NCBI GenBank assembly: GCA_963932465.1
Contig: CAWVRF010001052.1
Span: 1-64,000 of the forward strand
DNA: 64,000 nt
Direction: 5' to 3'
Origin: Maratus speciosus
Taxonomy: Eukaryota; Arthropoda; Arachnida; Araneae; Salticidae
The position numbers and the translations under genes are program-made. The notes under the pieces were generated by a model. The model saw only the letters and a list, made by a program, of their open reading frames with translations. It made no database searches and was not told where the DNA came from. Of this stretch, positions 33,889 to 44,354 are shown in pieces (within the stretch, counting starts at the first letter, position 1; each line of letters begins with the position of its first letter).

Positions 33889-34510
33889 CAAATGTCTACT
33901 TTACAGACTTTTACTTTACATTAACAAATAAAATAAAAACAGTACTAAAGTAAAAAGAAGAAATTATTAGCAAACAAACATGCCAAATTACATAGGAGAT
34001 ATCATATCTGTTCAGTTTTATAGAAATAATTTCTTACCCATGATTGCTTTACAGATATTTGTTGTTTGGAATGCTTTTTACCTCTAAGGCCCATTAAACT
34101 AAAGGTACTCGCCACTTCATCCGTCAAAACTTTTCTTAACATGAATTTAACACCCTGTTCACATTGAACTCCTCCAATTCTGCTCAGCTAAGAAATCTGA
34201 AATTCAGACAAAAAACTTAATAACGAGTCATTTTATACTAACAAAAAGATAATAACAGTTTTAAAAAAATGTGATGGCAGGGTTAGAATCTAGAAGGAAA
34301 TAATCAACCATCAATGGTATATAATTATTTCTTGGTTGCCAAAATGTTCTCTGTAGATGCAGTTACGAAATTATTTTTTGCTTATATTGTATGTGTATAG
34401 ACAATATAATAAGTTACAGTAATAAACAAATTAAAATTAAATTCATGAAAAAAACCCTACACATCAGCTTTTCAGCTCTAAAAGAATCATTATCAGATGA
34501 AATAATTTTC
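33889..34510. other. Non-coding spacer
   Basis: AT-rich. A short protein-like phrase is not evident in any frame. The open frame from 34391 runs into the next MITE and is not credible. Confidence 0.4.
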
Positions 34511-34897
34511 TTAAGACTCCTGTCCCCATCACGGAAGCGTGCTCACGAGCTAATGTTAATCCTATGGGGAGGTTATTTGCTAATATCTCATTTGCATTTG
34601 GACATTTTTAAAATTTTTTTTTACATTGGATAGCTGAGGTGCATCTTTGCATCGCTACTTTAAAGTTACTTTCACTTTCAAAACCGATTCCAAAAATAAA
34701 AGTGCCATTATAAAAAATACTTGTAATCAAAATCAAAAAAGTAAGAAAGGGGCGATGTAGAGATGCACCTCAGGTATCCAATGCAAAAAAAAAAACCTAA
34801 AAAATGTTAAAATGCAAACAACATATTAGCAAATAATTTCCCCATAGGATTAGCATTAGCTCTCGAGCGCTTCGCCTGACAGGGACAGGAGACTTAA
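34511..34897. mobile_element. Foldback MITE, ~387 bp with long arms
   Basis: The left arm begins TTAAGACTCCTGTCCCCATC and the inverted right end begins TTAAGTCTCCTGTCCCTGTC. Pairing extends through GAGCTAATG, ATCCTATGGGGA, TTTGCTAATAT, GGATAGCTGAGGTGCATCT and its partner. A diverged single arm is at 46500-46650 (CCCATAGGATTAACATTAGC and GTCTTAA), so the family is dispersed. Confidence 0.8.
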
Positions 34898-35272
34898 ACA
34901 GATTAATGAGAAAAACTGAGTGGAGTAAATCAACATGTATCTGTTACATTTTTAGAAAAATGAGTAAATGATCAGAAAAAGTAATTTTTTATCTTACAGG
35001 GAAAAGAAAACTTTAAAAGTTAGCTGTTGAAAATAGGTGTTCATATTAAAATTCTTGCATGCAAAATGCAACTAGCCACTGTTAATTAAAAATTCTGTAT
35101 GATAGTATTTCAAATTATGTATACAACTTCAAATATTTAAAAATAACCATCTAGACATTTTAGATTCCATAGAATTCCTTATCAGCAATTTTTTTTTAAC
35201 ACAAAAGTCATAAAAAGTTAACCAACTCACAGAAGACATTGCATAAGATAATCATGGTGAAAGCTGTGGATA
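34898..35272. other. Non-coding spacer
   Basis: AT-rich. Nothing recognised. Confidence 0.4.
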
Positions 35273-35544
35273 CAGTAGAGTCACTAAAATCCGCAATCTT
35301 CTGAAATCTGCTTGCATTTCAAAACGTAAATAATGAAATTCCCAATTAAGAAGTATTCTTTACAATTTTTATTCCAAATAACAGCGAATGAAAATAAAAT
35401 TATTTTTAATGTAAATTTATGAGAAAATAGTAATTACACTGGATATTATGCAAATAAAATGCTTTTACTAGATTAATTTTCACACAATTATTCTAATTGG
35501 TAAACAAATCATATTAGATGTAAATTTCCAACTGGGCGAAAAAT

Positions 35545-35619
35545 GTCCGGACCAGGATTCGAACCCGGGACCTCCCCGGCTGAAGCCGCCAGTGCTCTGC
35601 CATCTGAGCTATCCCGGAC
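35545..35619 (-). pseudogene. tRNA-like head of SINE unit 1
   Basis: The cloverleaf is nearly complete: acceptor GTCCGGG/TCCGGAC, D-arm AGCTCAGATGGCAGAGC, anticodon stem CTGGC/GCCGG, T-arm CCGGGTTCGAATCCTGG. The loop GGCTTCA would put CTT at the anticodon (Lys) but lacks T at position 33, and the variable loop is 7 bases. Good A and B boxes could promote polymerase III transcription. It is part of a repeat, so not called as a working tRNA. Confidence 0.65.
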
Positions 35620-35823
35620 GATTCTGGTCGGACTTTTTCACCCAGCTAACCTTGAAGATTACAGCATCTGGTCTGAAACCTGGTTCAGCTCAACAGAATA
35701 AATCTCAGGTAATGGAACTCCAGAAATCGCTGGATACGAACTTACACTAGATTAATTTTCACACAATTATTCTAATTGGTAAACAAATCATATTAGATGT
35801 AAATTTCCAACTGGGCGAAAAAT

Positions 35824-35898
35824 GTCCGGACCAGGATTCGAACCCGGGACCTCCCTGGCTGAAGCCGCCAGTGCTCTGGCATCTGAGCTATCCCGGAC
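35824..35898 (-). pseudogene. tRNA-like head of SINE unit 2
   Basis: As unit 1, with a change in the D-arm (GATGCCAGAGC) that weakens the stem. Confidence 0.6.
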
Positions 35899-36177
35899 GA
35901 TTCTGGTCGGACTTTTTCACCCAGCTAACCTTGAAGATTACAGCATCTGGTCTGAAACCTGGTTCAGCTCAACCCTTTTCGCCCTGTTGGAAATTTACAT
36001 CTAATATGATTTGTTTACCAATTAGAATAATTGTGTGAAAATTAATCTAGTGTAAGTTCGTATCCAGCGATTTCTGGAGTTCCATTACCTGAGATTTATT
36101 CTGTTGAGCTGAACCAGGTTTCAGACCAGATGCTGTAATCTTCAAGGTTAGCTGGGTGAAAAAGTCCGACCAGAATC

Positions 36178-36252
36178 GTCCGGGATAGCTCAGATGGCAG
36201 AGCACTGGCGGCTTCAGCCGGGGAGGTCCCAGGTTCGAATCCTGGTCCGGAC
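36178..36252 (+). pseudogene. tRNA-like head of SINE unit 3
   Basis: As unit 1 in the opposite orientation, with CCAGGTTCGAATCCTGG in the T-arm, a fully paired variant. Confidence 0.65.
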
Positions 36253-36456
36253 ATTTTTCGCCCAGTTGGAAATTTACATCTAATATGATTTGTTTACCAA
36301 TTAGAATAATTGTGTGAAAATTAATCTAGTGTAAGTTCGTATCCAGCGATTTCTGGAGTTCCATTACCTGAGATTTATTCTGTTGAGCTGAACCAGGTTT
36401 CAGACCAGATGCTGTAATCTTCAAGGTTAGCTGGGTGAAAAAGTCCGACCAGAATC

Positions 36457-36531
36457 GTCCGGGATAGCTCAGATGGCAGAGCACTGGCGGCTTCAGCCGG
36501 GGAGGTCCCGGGTTTGAATCCTGGTCCGAAC
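36457..36531 (+). pseudogene. tRNA-like head of SINE unit 4
   Basis: As unit 3 but with T-loop GGTTTGAATCC and acceptor end TCCGAAC, which breaks one acceptor pair. Both are CG to TG or CG to CA type changes. Confidence 0.6.
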
Positions 36532-38232
36532 ATTTTTCGCCCAGTTGGAAATTTACATCTAAAATGCTTTTATTTCACAGAAATCTACACACAACCAAAT
36601 GTAAAACAATAGAAATTGATGTGAAGTGTAAACAAGCCCCGCAAAGGTTTTAGTAATGGCCACTATAGAAAGTAGTGAATTAATTTATTTTATATTTCAT
36701 GTGAGGTTGGCAACACTTATTTCATTATTATTTTGCATTTGTTTTGAGTTGTACAGACCAACAGCAAATAATGACTGTTTGCAGAAGTCAAAAGAAACTT
36801 CATCAAGAGAAAATGAAAGTTCAAGCAAAAAACTATACAAGAAATGTTTAAGAATTGTAATAAAAAATAATTTTGGGTATTAAAATTATAATGTACAGGT
36901 AAATAAGAGGGATTACAGTTTTGATTTGCTTAAATTGAATTATTACAAGCTCTTCTTGTAAATGTATACAGGTAAGTTAAAAAAAATAAATCATTTAATC
37001 CAGAATCTGCAAAATTCTAAAATCCACAAAACTCTAAAATCCGCAAAATTCTAAAATCCGCACAGCCTCCGGTCCCAAGCTGTGTGGATTTTTGAGACTC
37101 TACTGTATATTAACACTAAGTATTCTGTTATAATCTATCCAACTTTGTTAATAGTTAAATCTGTAATTCTGATGTACCATGCTTTTAAGAAAGTTCAACT
37201 ATAATTGTTACAGTTCAACAAAAGCTTTCACAAAATTTTTATATGACAGGAAAAACAAATAAATGCTTTAAGTGTATACATATGATAAGAAACAAAAACA
37301 ACAACAAAATAAATGTTATATCACCATTTGATAAGAGGATTTTTCATCAGCAAGCTTTTCCTCAATAATACTAAAATGAAGGTCTGATGCTACTGGCAGC
37401 AGTTCCACTAACTCGTCTATTAAGGTAAACGCACCGGTAGTGGGCCACGTACCTGTAGTGGGCCACTAATTTTCAAAGTTTAAAAACAAGCTCACAATCC
37501 ATCTCAGAAAAACGACTAAAAGAAATCTGATTAGCTAAAATTCTTAAATGTTAACTTTCCATAAACAGTTTGGAATAATTGTTATTTTCCTGTAGATATA
37601 TTAGTTTATATTCTAGAGTGTCTTCAAACACAGATTTTTTGACAAATTCTTAGTGATTTCATTAAAAGATAAGGTTTTATTTAAAGCATTGTTTCTTTAA
37701 TATTACGTTTTATTTTAAATTAAACTTCCTTTGATATACTCGATTACATTGTAAATAATTTGTTAGATTAGCTGAAAACTTAAAAAATTGGGTATTATAT
37801 TGATTTTAAGGGGTGGCCCACTTCTGGATCACAGTTTCTTAAATTGTACCAGTAGTGGGCATGGAGGCCCACTACTGGAGCACATACCCAAAAAATAATT
37901 TATGTTTAATTTATTTTAATTAAGTATTTTTTGAGGTTCTAAGACTTTGAATATAATTTATTTAGGTTTTTGTTCATTAGAACCAGTAGTGGGTCAGGGG
38001 CTCACTATTAGTGCACAAGTGGCCCACTTCTGGAGCAGCGAAAATGTAACTTCACTAAGCTATCAGACATATGATTATTAAAAGAAATTAATATCTAAAA
38101 TAATTTATACTTCAAAGGTTCAATACTCAAGACAAAGGTTAAAATTTTTGAGCCATATTAAACAATCATTGCATAGAGCAACCTGTAGTGTTATTTATAG
38201 ACCTTTGAATCTAATCACCATCAATTTGGATC

Positions 38233-38508
38233 ATGGAATTGAATGGTAGTTTTCTCCCAAATTCCACACACCTAATGCAACCAATGGACGTTGCTGTTTC
38301 CCATACTCTTAAAAGTGCTTGGTGACAGGAAGTAGTGAACTTCAGAATAACCCATGAAGGCAAACAGATGCAGAAACATGACTTTACACCAGTCCCAAAA
38401 TCAGCACTAGATTGTTTAACTCCTGCAACAATTGTGAATGGATTCAAAGCAGGTAGACTAGTTCCATGGGATCCAAAGAAAGTAACTGTTGAATCCACAC
38501 TAACATAA
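38233..38508 (+). pseudogene. Tigger/pogo (DDE_1) transposase, catalytic-domain end
   Basis: The frame reads FLPNSTHLMQPMDVAV, then HTLKSAW, a TGA, and FRITHEGKQMQKHDFTPVPK, ending LTPATIVNGFKAGRLVPWDP. 'LPNSTHLMQPMDVAVF' is the DDE_1 hallmark in pogo/Tigger/jerky proteins, and the 'GF..GLVPWDP' block follows it in that family. The TGA (about 38320) breaks the frame. A possible donor (AAA then GTAACT at 38482) could join the exon at 38801. The upstream catalytic part and the CENP-B-type DNA-binding domain are missing or too decayed to see. Confidence 0.82.
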
Positions 38509-38800
38509 AAAAAAAGTGATAATATCACCAATAAAGGAGATAGAAATAATTTTTTCTTTCTTGGAAGTTCTTAAAGATAAAATTGGAGATGAAAAAATTA
38601 AATCTTCCTTAGAAAATAAAGGGAAATGGAAAGGCCCCTTGGAGTAAACATATCTTTACTACTTATGATTGGAAACGAAGTAGACTTGAACATGGAAGCA
38701 ATTTCCCAGGCAATCTATCACAAAACAACTTGGGTATAAAACACTTGAGTATATTTTTTTTACAATTATTTATTCAATTTTTACATTGTACTTGTTATAG

Positions 38801-39120
38801 GGTACACCAGTCATATTTGTCCAAGTGGCACACACTGTAGAGTCTATTGACACTGTTGATACTGAGACTATTGAGCATGAGCAGAGAGCAATTGTTGAAG
38901 GTGCTCAAGTGGACCTTTACATTCAAGAAGGATCAACTGAGACTGGCAGTCATTCAGTGCCTTCAAATGGTGGGCCATCTAAAAATGTACTAACACCCTT
39001 CAAAAGGGTTCTTTTTTGACCAGAAGGGGGAGAAGTAACACAAAGAAAAGGAGAGAAACTCCCTGCAGTTGTGACTTCTCCCCAAATGCTTCAATAAGAA
39101 AAGAGAAGGTCTTAAAAATG
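38801..39120 (+). pseudogene. Tigger/pogo transposase, C-terminal tail exon
   Basis: An acceptor (TTGTTATAG) precedes an open stretch with VESIDTVDTETIEHEQRAIV, then NVLTPFKRVLF and a TGA where Trp is usual ('LFWPE'), then PEGGEVTQRKGEKLPAVVTS. That basic 'TPFK..LFWP' tail with 'PAVVTS' is characteristic of jerky/Tigger-type C-termini. After about 39100 the sequence becomes Lys-rich low-complexity in another frame (to 39297), probably part of the same tail frameshifted. Confidence 0.75.
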
Positions 39121-40080
39121 CTAAAGATGCAGAAAAAAAAGAAAAAGCGAAAGCGAAAAAAGAAAAAATTAAAAGAAAGTGTTAAAAAAATAGCCATTGG
39201 GAAAAAAAGGAGAGTCAGGAAATTATCGCTGGAGTATGATGTCTCTCTTTCATTGGAAGTTTCAACTAAAATACTCTTTGTAATAAATTGGCTGTAAACC
39301 CCTCTCACATTTTGAGATTTTTTTCGTTTTGGGATAAAGCATTTTGTTTTACAGTCATTTCAGCTTTTAATTATCCTGTTTATTATATTTGTCTTATTAT
39401 TTAACACCACTGCGTAATAACAAATAGGGCAGATTTTTTTTTAATTACAAAATATAACAGACTGTTATGTAGAGGGGAAAAAACTATGCATTTCGATAGA
39501 AAAAAATTGCTAACTTGTCTACTATTATTGTCGATGAAAACTGATGATTTTTTTTCTACCATTTGTATCATTCTGGTACAAAAACACAGAAAACATATTT
39601 TTAATGACAGAAATCGCTATAAATTCATTAAATTCATTGTAACACAATTCAGAAAGTTTTGAGCACAGAATATGGGAATATTTGCTGTTTAACAAGTGAA
39701 AGCATATAAGCAGATTTTTTAAATATAACTTACAAGAACTGCACAAAAATTAAATGTAGTAACATTAAAAAGTTGTAACTTTTTCGATGGAAATGGATTT
39801 TCACATGATGAAAAAACTGTGAAATAGTTCATAAATTAAAATTATAGCTCTAAAACTGGCTTCTTGGAAATTAGCTATTTTTAAATGATAAGAAAGGACA
39901 CCCTGTTTTAATCTAAAAAAAAAAACTTTGTAGCTTGTAGAACATCAGCTTACATGTAAAGTGAGATAAAATTAAAATTGATTTACAGAACTGAAGTTGA
40001 GACCCCTGATCTGCAGATTTACTAGTGAGATTATTTTATGTAATCATCTAAACTTCTATGTATAATTTCATTATTGTGTA
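39121..40080. other. 3' region of the Tigger/pogo element
   Basis: AT-rich. The frame from 39016 to 39297 is dominated by a Lys/Arg run. No other gene found. Confidence 0.4.
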
Positions 40081-40365
40081 TACAGTACAGAACCATTTAT
40101 CCAGAATGCTTGGGGTCAGATATATTCCAGATAATTGGTTTTTATGGTTAACTGGTTGTGCATTAAAGCAGCATCCATTTGATAAGTTTTGTGGAATATG
40201 TGTGGTTGTGGCATTATTTCTGATTTTAAATTATTAGATTACTTGGATTAAAAATCAATGCAAGAAAGATCAAAAGTTAACCAGAGTTTAAAAGGTAATC
40301 TTAGGAACAAAAATTCTTCTGTTACCTCTGCATAAAAATTAAAACATCTAAAATACAACTAAATA

Positions 40366-41250
40366 CACTGACGGAAAAAAAATTTCCAACACCAAGAAAG
40401 ACTTGTGTTAAATAAACGAAATTTCATAGGCATGTTTATACATCTGAAAGATGACATCGATTGAAATTTTGAGTTCCGCGCATAAGTGTGGTGCTAGTAG
40501 CGCCACTCAGAACTTGCAGATCAGGTTTACTTTAAATGCGTGCTGTAAAGTTCGTGGGCGTTATTTAGCTTCGAAATGTGACGTATTGAGTTGATGTTAG
40601 CCAAGAATGCCTTTAACAAGACGAAGAAGCCACTGTCAACAGCTCGCCGAGTTGGAATGAGGTCGCATAATCGGGCTATGAGAAGGTGGATTTTCTTTCC
40701 GCGATATTGCAGAAAGACTTGTCTGGAATGTATCCACTGTGCATGATTGTTGGAAGCAGTGGTCAAGGGATGGTACTGCCTCAAGAAGACCGGGTTCTAG
40801 GTGGCCACGTGGCACTCCTGAGAGGGAAGATCGCCGTATTCGGCGTACGACTGTGGCGCATCGTACTGCGTCTGCGGCCAAAATTTGAGCTGCAGTTGGT
40901 ACCACAGTGACACAACGAACTGTTAGAAATCGGTTACTTCAAGGAGAACTCCGAGCCAGGCACCCTGTAACATGCATTCTAATGACTCCAAGCCATTGCC
41001 GTTTGCGATGCCATTCTTGGCTAACATCAGCTCAATACATCACATTTCGAAGCTAAATAACGTCCATGAACTTTACAGCACGCATTTAAAGTAAACATGA
41101 TCTGCAAGTTCTGAGTGGCGCCACTAGCGTCTTATGCGCGAAGTGCGAAATTTCAATCGCTGTCATCTTTCAGATGTATAAACACGCCTACCAAATTTCG
41201 TTTATCTAACACAAGTCTTTCTTGGTGTTGGGATTTTTTTTCCATCAGTA
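40366..41250 (+). mobile_element. Tc1-like element with ~240-bp inverted repeats, internally deleted
   Basis: Arms 40366-40609 and 41012-41250 are inverted copies of one another (start CACTGACGGAAAAAAAATTT, inverted right end TACTGATGGAAAAAAAATCC). Both are TA-flanked. Between them is only the N-terminal part of the transposase; the catalytic DDE domain is gone. The right arm ends exactly at the point equal to the start codon region of the left arm (CCAAGAATG). Confidence 0.88.
40607..40990 (+). pseudogene. Tc1-like transposase, N-terminal DNA-binding part with three TGA stops
   Basis: From ATG 40607 one frame encodes MPLTRRRSHCQQLAELE, a TGA, GRIIGL, a TGA, EGGFSFRDIAERLVWNVSTV, TASRRPGSRWPRGTP, REDRRIRRTTVAHRTASAAK, a TGA and TQRTVRNRLLQGELRARHPV. 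This is the paired-like helix-turn-helix pair and GRPR-type hook of Tc1 transposases. The stops at 40658, 40679 and 40886 are all TGA, at places where the family has Arg. The frame is otherwise undamaged. In an intact element it binds the inverted repeats; here the catalytic domain is deleted. Confidence 0.88.
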
Positions 41251-41737
41251 TATGTTTTCATTTCAAATACTAGATCTTGTCATCAAATTGTACAATTGTT
41301 TCAAGCAAAGCCCATGTCAAACTGGCAGTGTATGATACCTTTTTCTGCAAAGATTCTGAAATCAGTCTATCAGAAATATCATTCTGGATAACTGGTTTTC
41401 CGGTTAACTGGTTTCTGATAAATGGTTCCATACTGTATTCAATTTTAGAACTGTAAAAAAAGTATAAATTCAGTATTTTTATACTAAACTCTAAACTGGA
41501 GTGGCCCACTACTGGAGCATCAAACATTTACTAGGCCCACTACTGGAGCATAGAGGAAGGTAACTTTTTTAATTTTTCATTTTTTCCCGAAGAATATATT
41601 TTGAAACTTTGAATGTTTATTCTGATACCTGAAGGTTAGGACTAGGTTAAAAAATATTTTTTTTTAGATTTCCTTAATACTTTAATAATAATTAGATAAA
41701 TGTCCTTAAGTGGCCCACTACCGGTGCGTTTACCCTA

Positions 41738-42143
41738 GACTTGTATAATTTGAAGATAAATTTGAGGATGGAGGACACTTTTTGAAAGTGTCTAGAGCCT
41801 CCATGATAATCTTTTGATTATATTTTATAATTTGAAGTTCCCTCAAAACAGTTCTTTGGAAAACTGGAAAAAGATTTAACATGTCAGAAAAAATTATGAA
41901 ATTATGATTGAAAAAAATGTTCTGAAATTAATAACTTAAAAAAGAAACTTCAATAATAATAATGAAACTAGAGATCTGCATCAGGGCTAGGGCATCATTT
42001 TTGTCTTTTTGTAGAAGTAATAGTCACTGTTGAATCAAAAGTTACACTTAAATAGATTGTGCTTATTTGAACTGTAATCAAAACAAAAATATATCAAATC
42101 ACTTGATTCAGTAATTAAAAATAATATTTTATCTCCTTAAGTT
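41738..42143. other. Non-coding spacer
   Basis: AT-rich sequence between two nests of elements. No gene or repeat end recognised until the hAT duplication CAATAGTT at 42144-42151. Confidence 0.4.
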
Positions 42144-42584
42144 CAATAGTTAGGGTGTCAACAATTTTAATCATTTGATTTAAATCAGCGATTAAATCGT
42201 GATTTTAATCAACCAATTTAAAAAAAAAATCATTGATTAAAATCAAAAATTTTCTAAATGTTTAAAATGTCAAAAAAAGTATTAAAATCTAAAATTTACA
42301 TAATTTGAAAGTTTCTACAGGTAGTTTGACTTATGAATAAACAAAAAAAGAGCTTTAAATAATTGTTTCTAAGCTTAATTCCTGAGTATTGTAAAAAATT
42401 AAAAACAGTTAAGTTTATAAAAAGCATTGTTTTTATCCAACATAAAAGTTTCATTTAAAAATTATATTTAAATCTAATATAATTTGCACTGTCATAATTT
42501 TTTTCAGCTAATCAACTTATGCATTATTTTATATAAAATAAACTTAGCATGTGTAAAAAATTTTTGCAACTAAAAGAATAAATA

Positions 42585-44352
42585 CAGTATAGGATCTGTT
42601 ATCTGGAATCTTTGGGACCTGGGGCATTCCAGATAAGGGGTTTTTCTGTAATTCGGAACACTACCACAAATATTTTCTAATGTACATAAATATGAAATAC
42701 TGGTTAGCATAAATAATATTAAAAATACTGTATTACACATTTGTTGAATTAATTTTTATTTAAAAAAAAAATGTTAAGTAATAATTTTAAATTATAATAA
42801 AACTTACAAATGAACAAGATCAAAAATAAAATTTAATTTTGGGGTTCAGATGCAGATGCTTGGGAATTAGCTTTTTGGAAAAATCCTTTTAAAGTTGGCT
42901 GCTTGCAACGTTTCTCTTTTACAAGCTGGTCTTGAATTTTATATAAGGACATTATTTGTTGTTCATGGAAATAACTTCTTTGTTCCACACCTTGAATTAA
43001 TTATTGAGTGTAAAATATCATTTGTTCATTAGATATTTTTTCTACCTCTCATTCTTGTCATCATCATCCCTACGATCATCAGATGCATCTTTAGTCATCA
43101 TTTCACAAATTTCACTGTATGTCATCTGATGACTAAGTGGAGCATTATTGTCTATATTGAAACAAACTTGAACTGCATCTTCATCCAATAATTGGGGAGG
43201 GAGGGAGGGGAATATATTGAAAGTTGACTTTTTATTTATTTTTGTTTTGTTTAGAAATTTATCGCATGGAAAGTGGACAGAAAAATACAAGAGGCAAAAT
43301 TATCAACACTTAAATGCAGATTTCCGCAAATTCGCAGAGATAAAGAAATGCATAATTGCTGTAATATTCCATTAACTCATCCTCCCCTATTTTGTAAACA
43401 ATTTTGATATTTAAAAAAAAAAAATCCCACGAAAGAACCTTTCCCCCCTTTTCCAAAAAAAAAAAAAATCGTGCGAAGCACTGTACCACCTTTCTGTCTT
43501 ATCTGATTCCATTCCGAATCTCTGCTTTTATACTGTTCGATGGACGCAGCTGAAAACGGTAAAATGAACGTTTCTCTCATTCTCCTAATTGGCCAAATTG
43601 TAGGTGTGCCTTTAGATGACGTCAAAGGTCGGAGCTTGCCGACAGATTTTCGATCGCGGAAAACACATTCAAATTCTCAGTGATATTTCGAAAATATTTT
43701 TTTTCAAAAGGTTAAAATTAAAATTTTTTATAATGGATTTTAGCGTTTGAAACAGGAAAATACGAAATTTAAGAATATGTGTTAGTTTCCCCATATTTCT
43801 AAAGGTTACGCTGATGCGAAATCATAAAAACGATCAAAAAGAGAACTTATGTCCAATGATTGCGTACATTCAATTCTTATCTTTCACGGGAGTGTCATAA
43901 GTGGGATCGTAGGGAGAGCGCGCTTTTAAGTTCATGCTTTTTAAGTTCTGTTTTTTAATTATCTCGGTTAACAAAATAAGAAACATCTGAATATCAGGGC
44001 AGGCTTTGGACTATTCTTATAAACATTTTCGGATTTCAACAGGCGGTAGATTTTGATAGCCACTTTTAATCCCATTAAGCGGCCTCTCTGATTACTTTAC
44101 GATTTTTTGCCACATTTGGGGAGGGGGGAGATTAATGGGATATTACGGTACCTTGAGGTGTATGAGAAAAAGTTTAAATTATTCAAAAGATCGATTTATA
44201 AAGCATGTTAACTCTTCAATTAAAAAAAAAAAAAAAACTGTAAATTTTTATGAAATGAAAGTCTTTCACTAAGTTTCAGTTTTGGATCGTTTAGCGTTCC
44301 GGTTTTTAGAGCGTTCCGGATATCGGGACGCCGGATAATAGATCCTATACTG
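42585..44352 (-). mobile_element. Tigger/pogo-like element with transposase remnant, 1768 bp
   Basis: Ends CAGTATAGGATCTGTTATCT and, inverted, CAGTATAGGATCTATTATCC are TA-flanked. Pairing continues through CGGAAC and GTTCCG phrases. A C-terminal transposase remnant lies on the minus strand (42833-43210). The right half includes a GC-richer region near 43620-43930 with no coding signal. Confidence 0.85.
42833..43210 (-). pseudogene. Tigger/pogo transposase C-terminal tail
   Basis: On the minus strand: LDEDAVQVCFNIDNNAPLSH, QMTYSEICEMMTKDASDD, an Asp/Glu/Arg acidic stretch, then after a one-base shift KISNEQMIFYTQ, a TAA, and GVEQRSYFHEQQIMSLYKIQ and EKRCKQPTLKGFFQKA, ending in TAA. Tigger-like proteins end in such a tail: an acidic 'DEEI' stretch, a helix of the 'L..I...LV..R' type, and 'KQ.(T/S)(L/I)..F(F)'. 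At least one frameshift and one stop are present. The catalytic domain is absent. Confidence 0.7.
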
Positions 44353-44354
44353 TA

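Larger units (their letters stand above)
35468..36559. mobile_element. Palindrome of four tRNA-derived SINE units (two minus, two plus)
   Basis: Two tandem ~279-bp units on the minus strand (35468-35973, the second cut short) face two tandem units on the plus strand (about 35975-36559). Each unit has a tRNA-like head, a GTTAGCTGGGTGAAAAAGTC segment, CCAGGTTTCAGACCAGATGC, a TGGAGTTCCATTACC stretch and an AATTGTGTGAAAATTAATC tail. The whole block is flanked by a perfect 13-bp direct repeat TAAAATGCTTTTA (35455-35467 and 36560-36572), so it seems to have entered as one event or grown at one site. Units are nearly identical, so they are young or kept alike by conversion. Confidence 0.87.
35273..37105. 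mobile_element. Tigger/pogo-like MITE, copy 3, split by SINE palindrome
   Basis: Ends CAGTAGAGTCACTAAAATCC and, inverted, CAGTAGAGTCTCAAAAATCC are flanked by TA. The 3' part carries AATCCGCACAGCCTCCGGTC and CCCAAGCTGTGTGGATT, as in the other copies of the family. Near 37010-37060, short ATTCTAAAATCCGCA units are tandemly repeated. The 35468-36559 palindrome is inserted inside. Confidence 0.8.
40083..41435. mobile_element. Tigger-type MITE carrying a Tc1-like insertion
   Basis: Ends CAGTACAGAACCATTTATCC and, inverted, CAGTATGGAACCATTTATCA are TA-flanked. Pairing continues through GGTTAACTGG and its inverse CCAGTTAACC. Without the Tc1-like insertion it is about 465 bp and non-coding. Confidence 0.8.
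37423..41735 (+). mobile_element. Tigger/pogo element with subterminal repeats and nested insertions
   Basis: Ends AGGTAAACGCACCGGTAGTG and, inverted, GGGTAAACGCACCGGTAGTG are flanked by TA. The motif CCAGTAGTGGGCC or its inverse GGCCCACTACTGG recurs at 37436, 37455, 37808, 37855, 37880, 37985, 38025, 41500, 41535 and 41711. It is clustered near both ends, as expected of transposase-binding sites. Transposase remnants lie at 38233-39120. A TA-flanked MITE (40083-41435) containing a Tc1-like element is inserted near the right end. The element is 4.3 kb in total, about 3 kb without insertions. Confidence 0.85.

Noticed and set aside
35545..36531. Four functional tRNA-Lys(CTT) genes
   Set aside because: All four sit in larger dispersed units, lack T33, and have a 7-base variable loop. 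A SINE head is the better reading.
38211..38531. 106-codon frame on the minus strand
   Set aside because: It is antisense to a clear DDE_1 transposase segment on the plus strand.
39016..39297. 93-codon Lys-rich frame as an independent basic protein
   Set aside because: It overlaps the end of the Tigger tail and is dominated by an A-rich run; more likely a frameshifted remnant.
40364..41252. A full-length Tc1 transposase
   Set aside because: The sequence passes straight from the DNA-binding domain into the right arm; no DDE domain is present.
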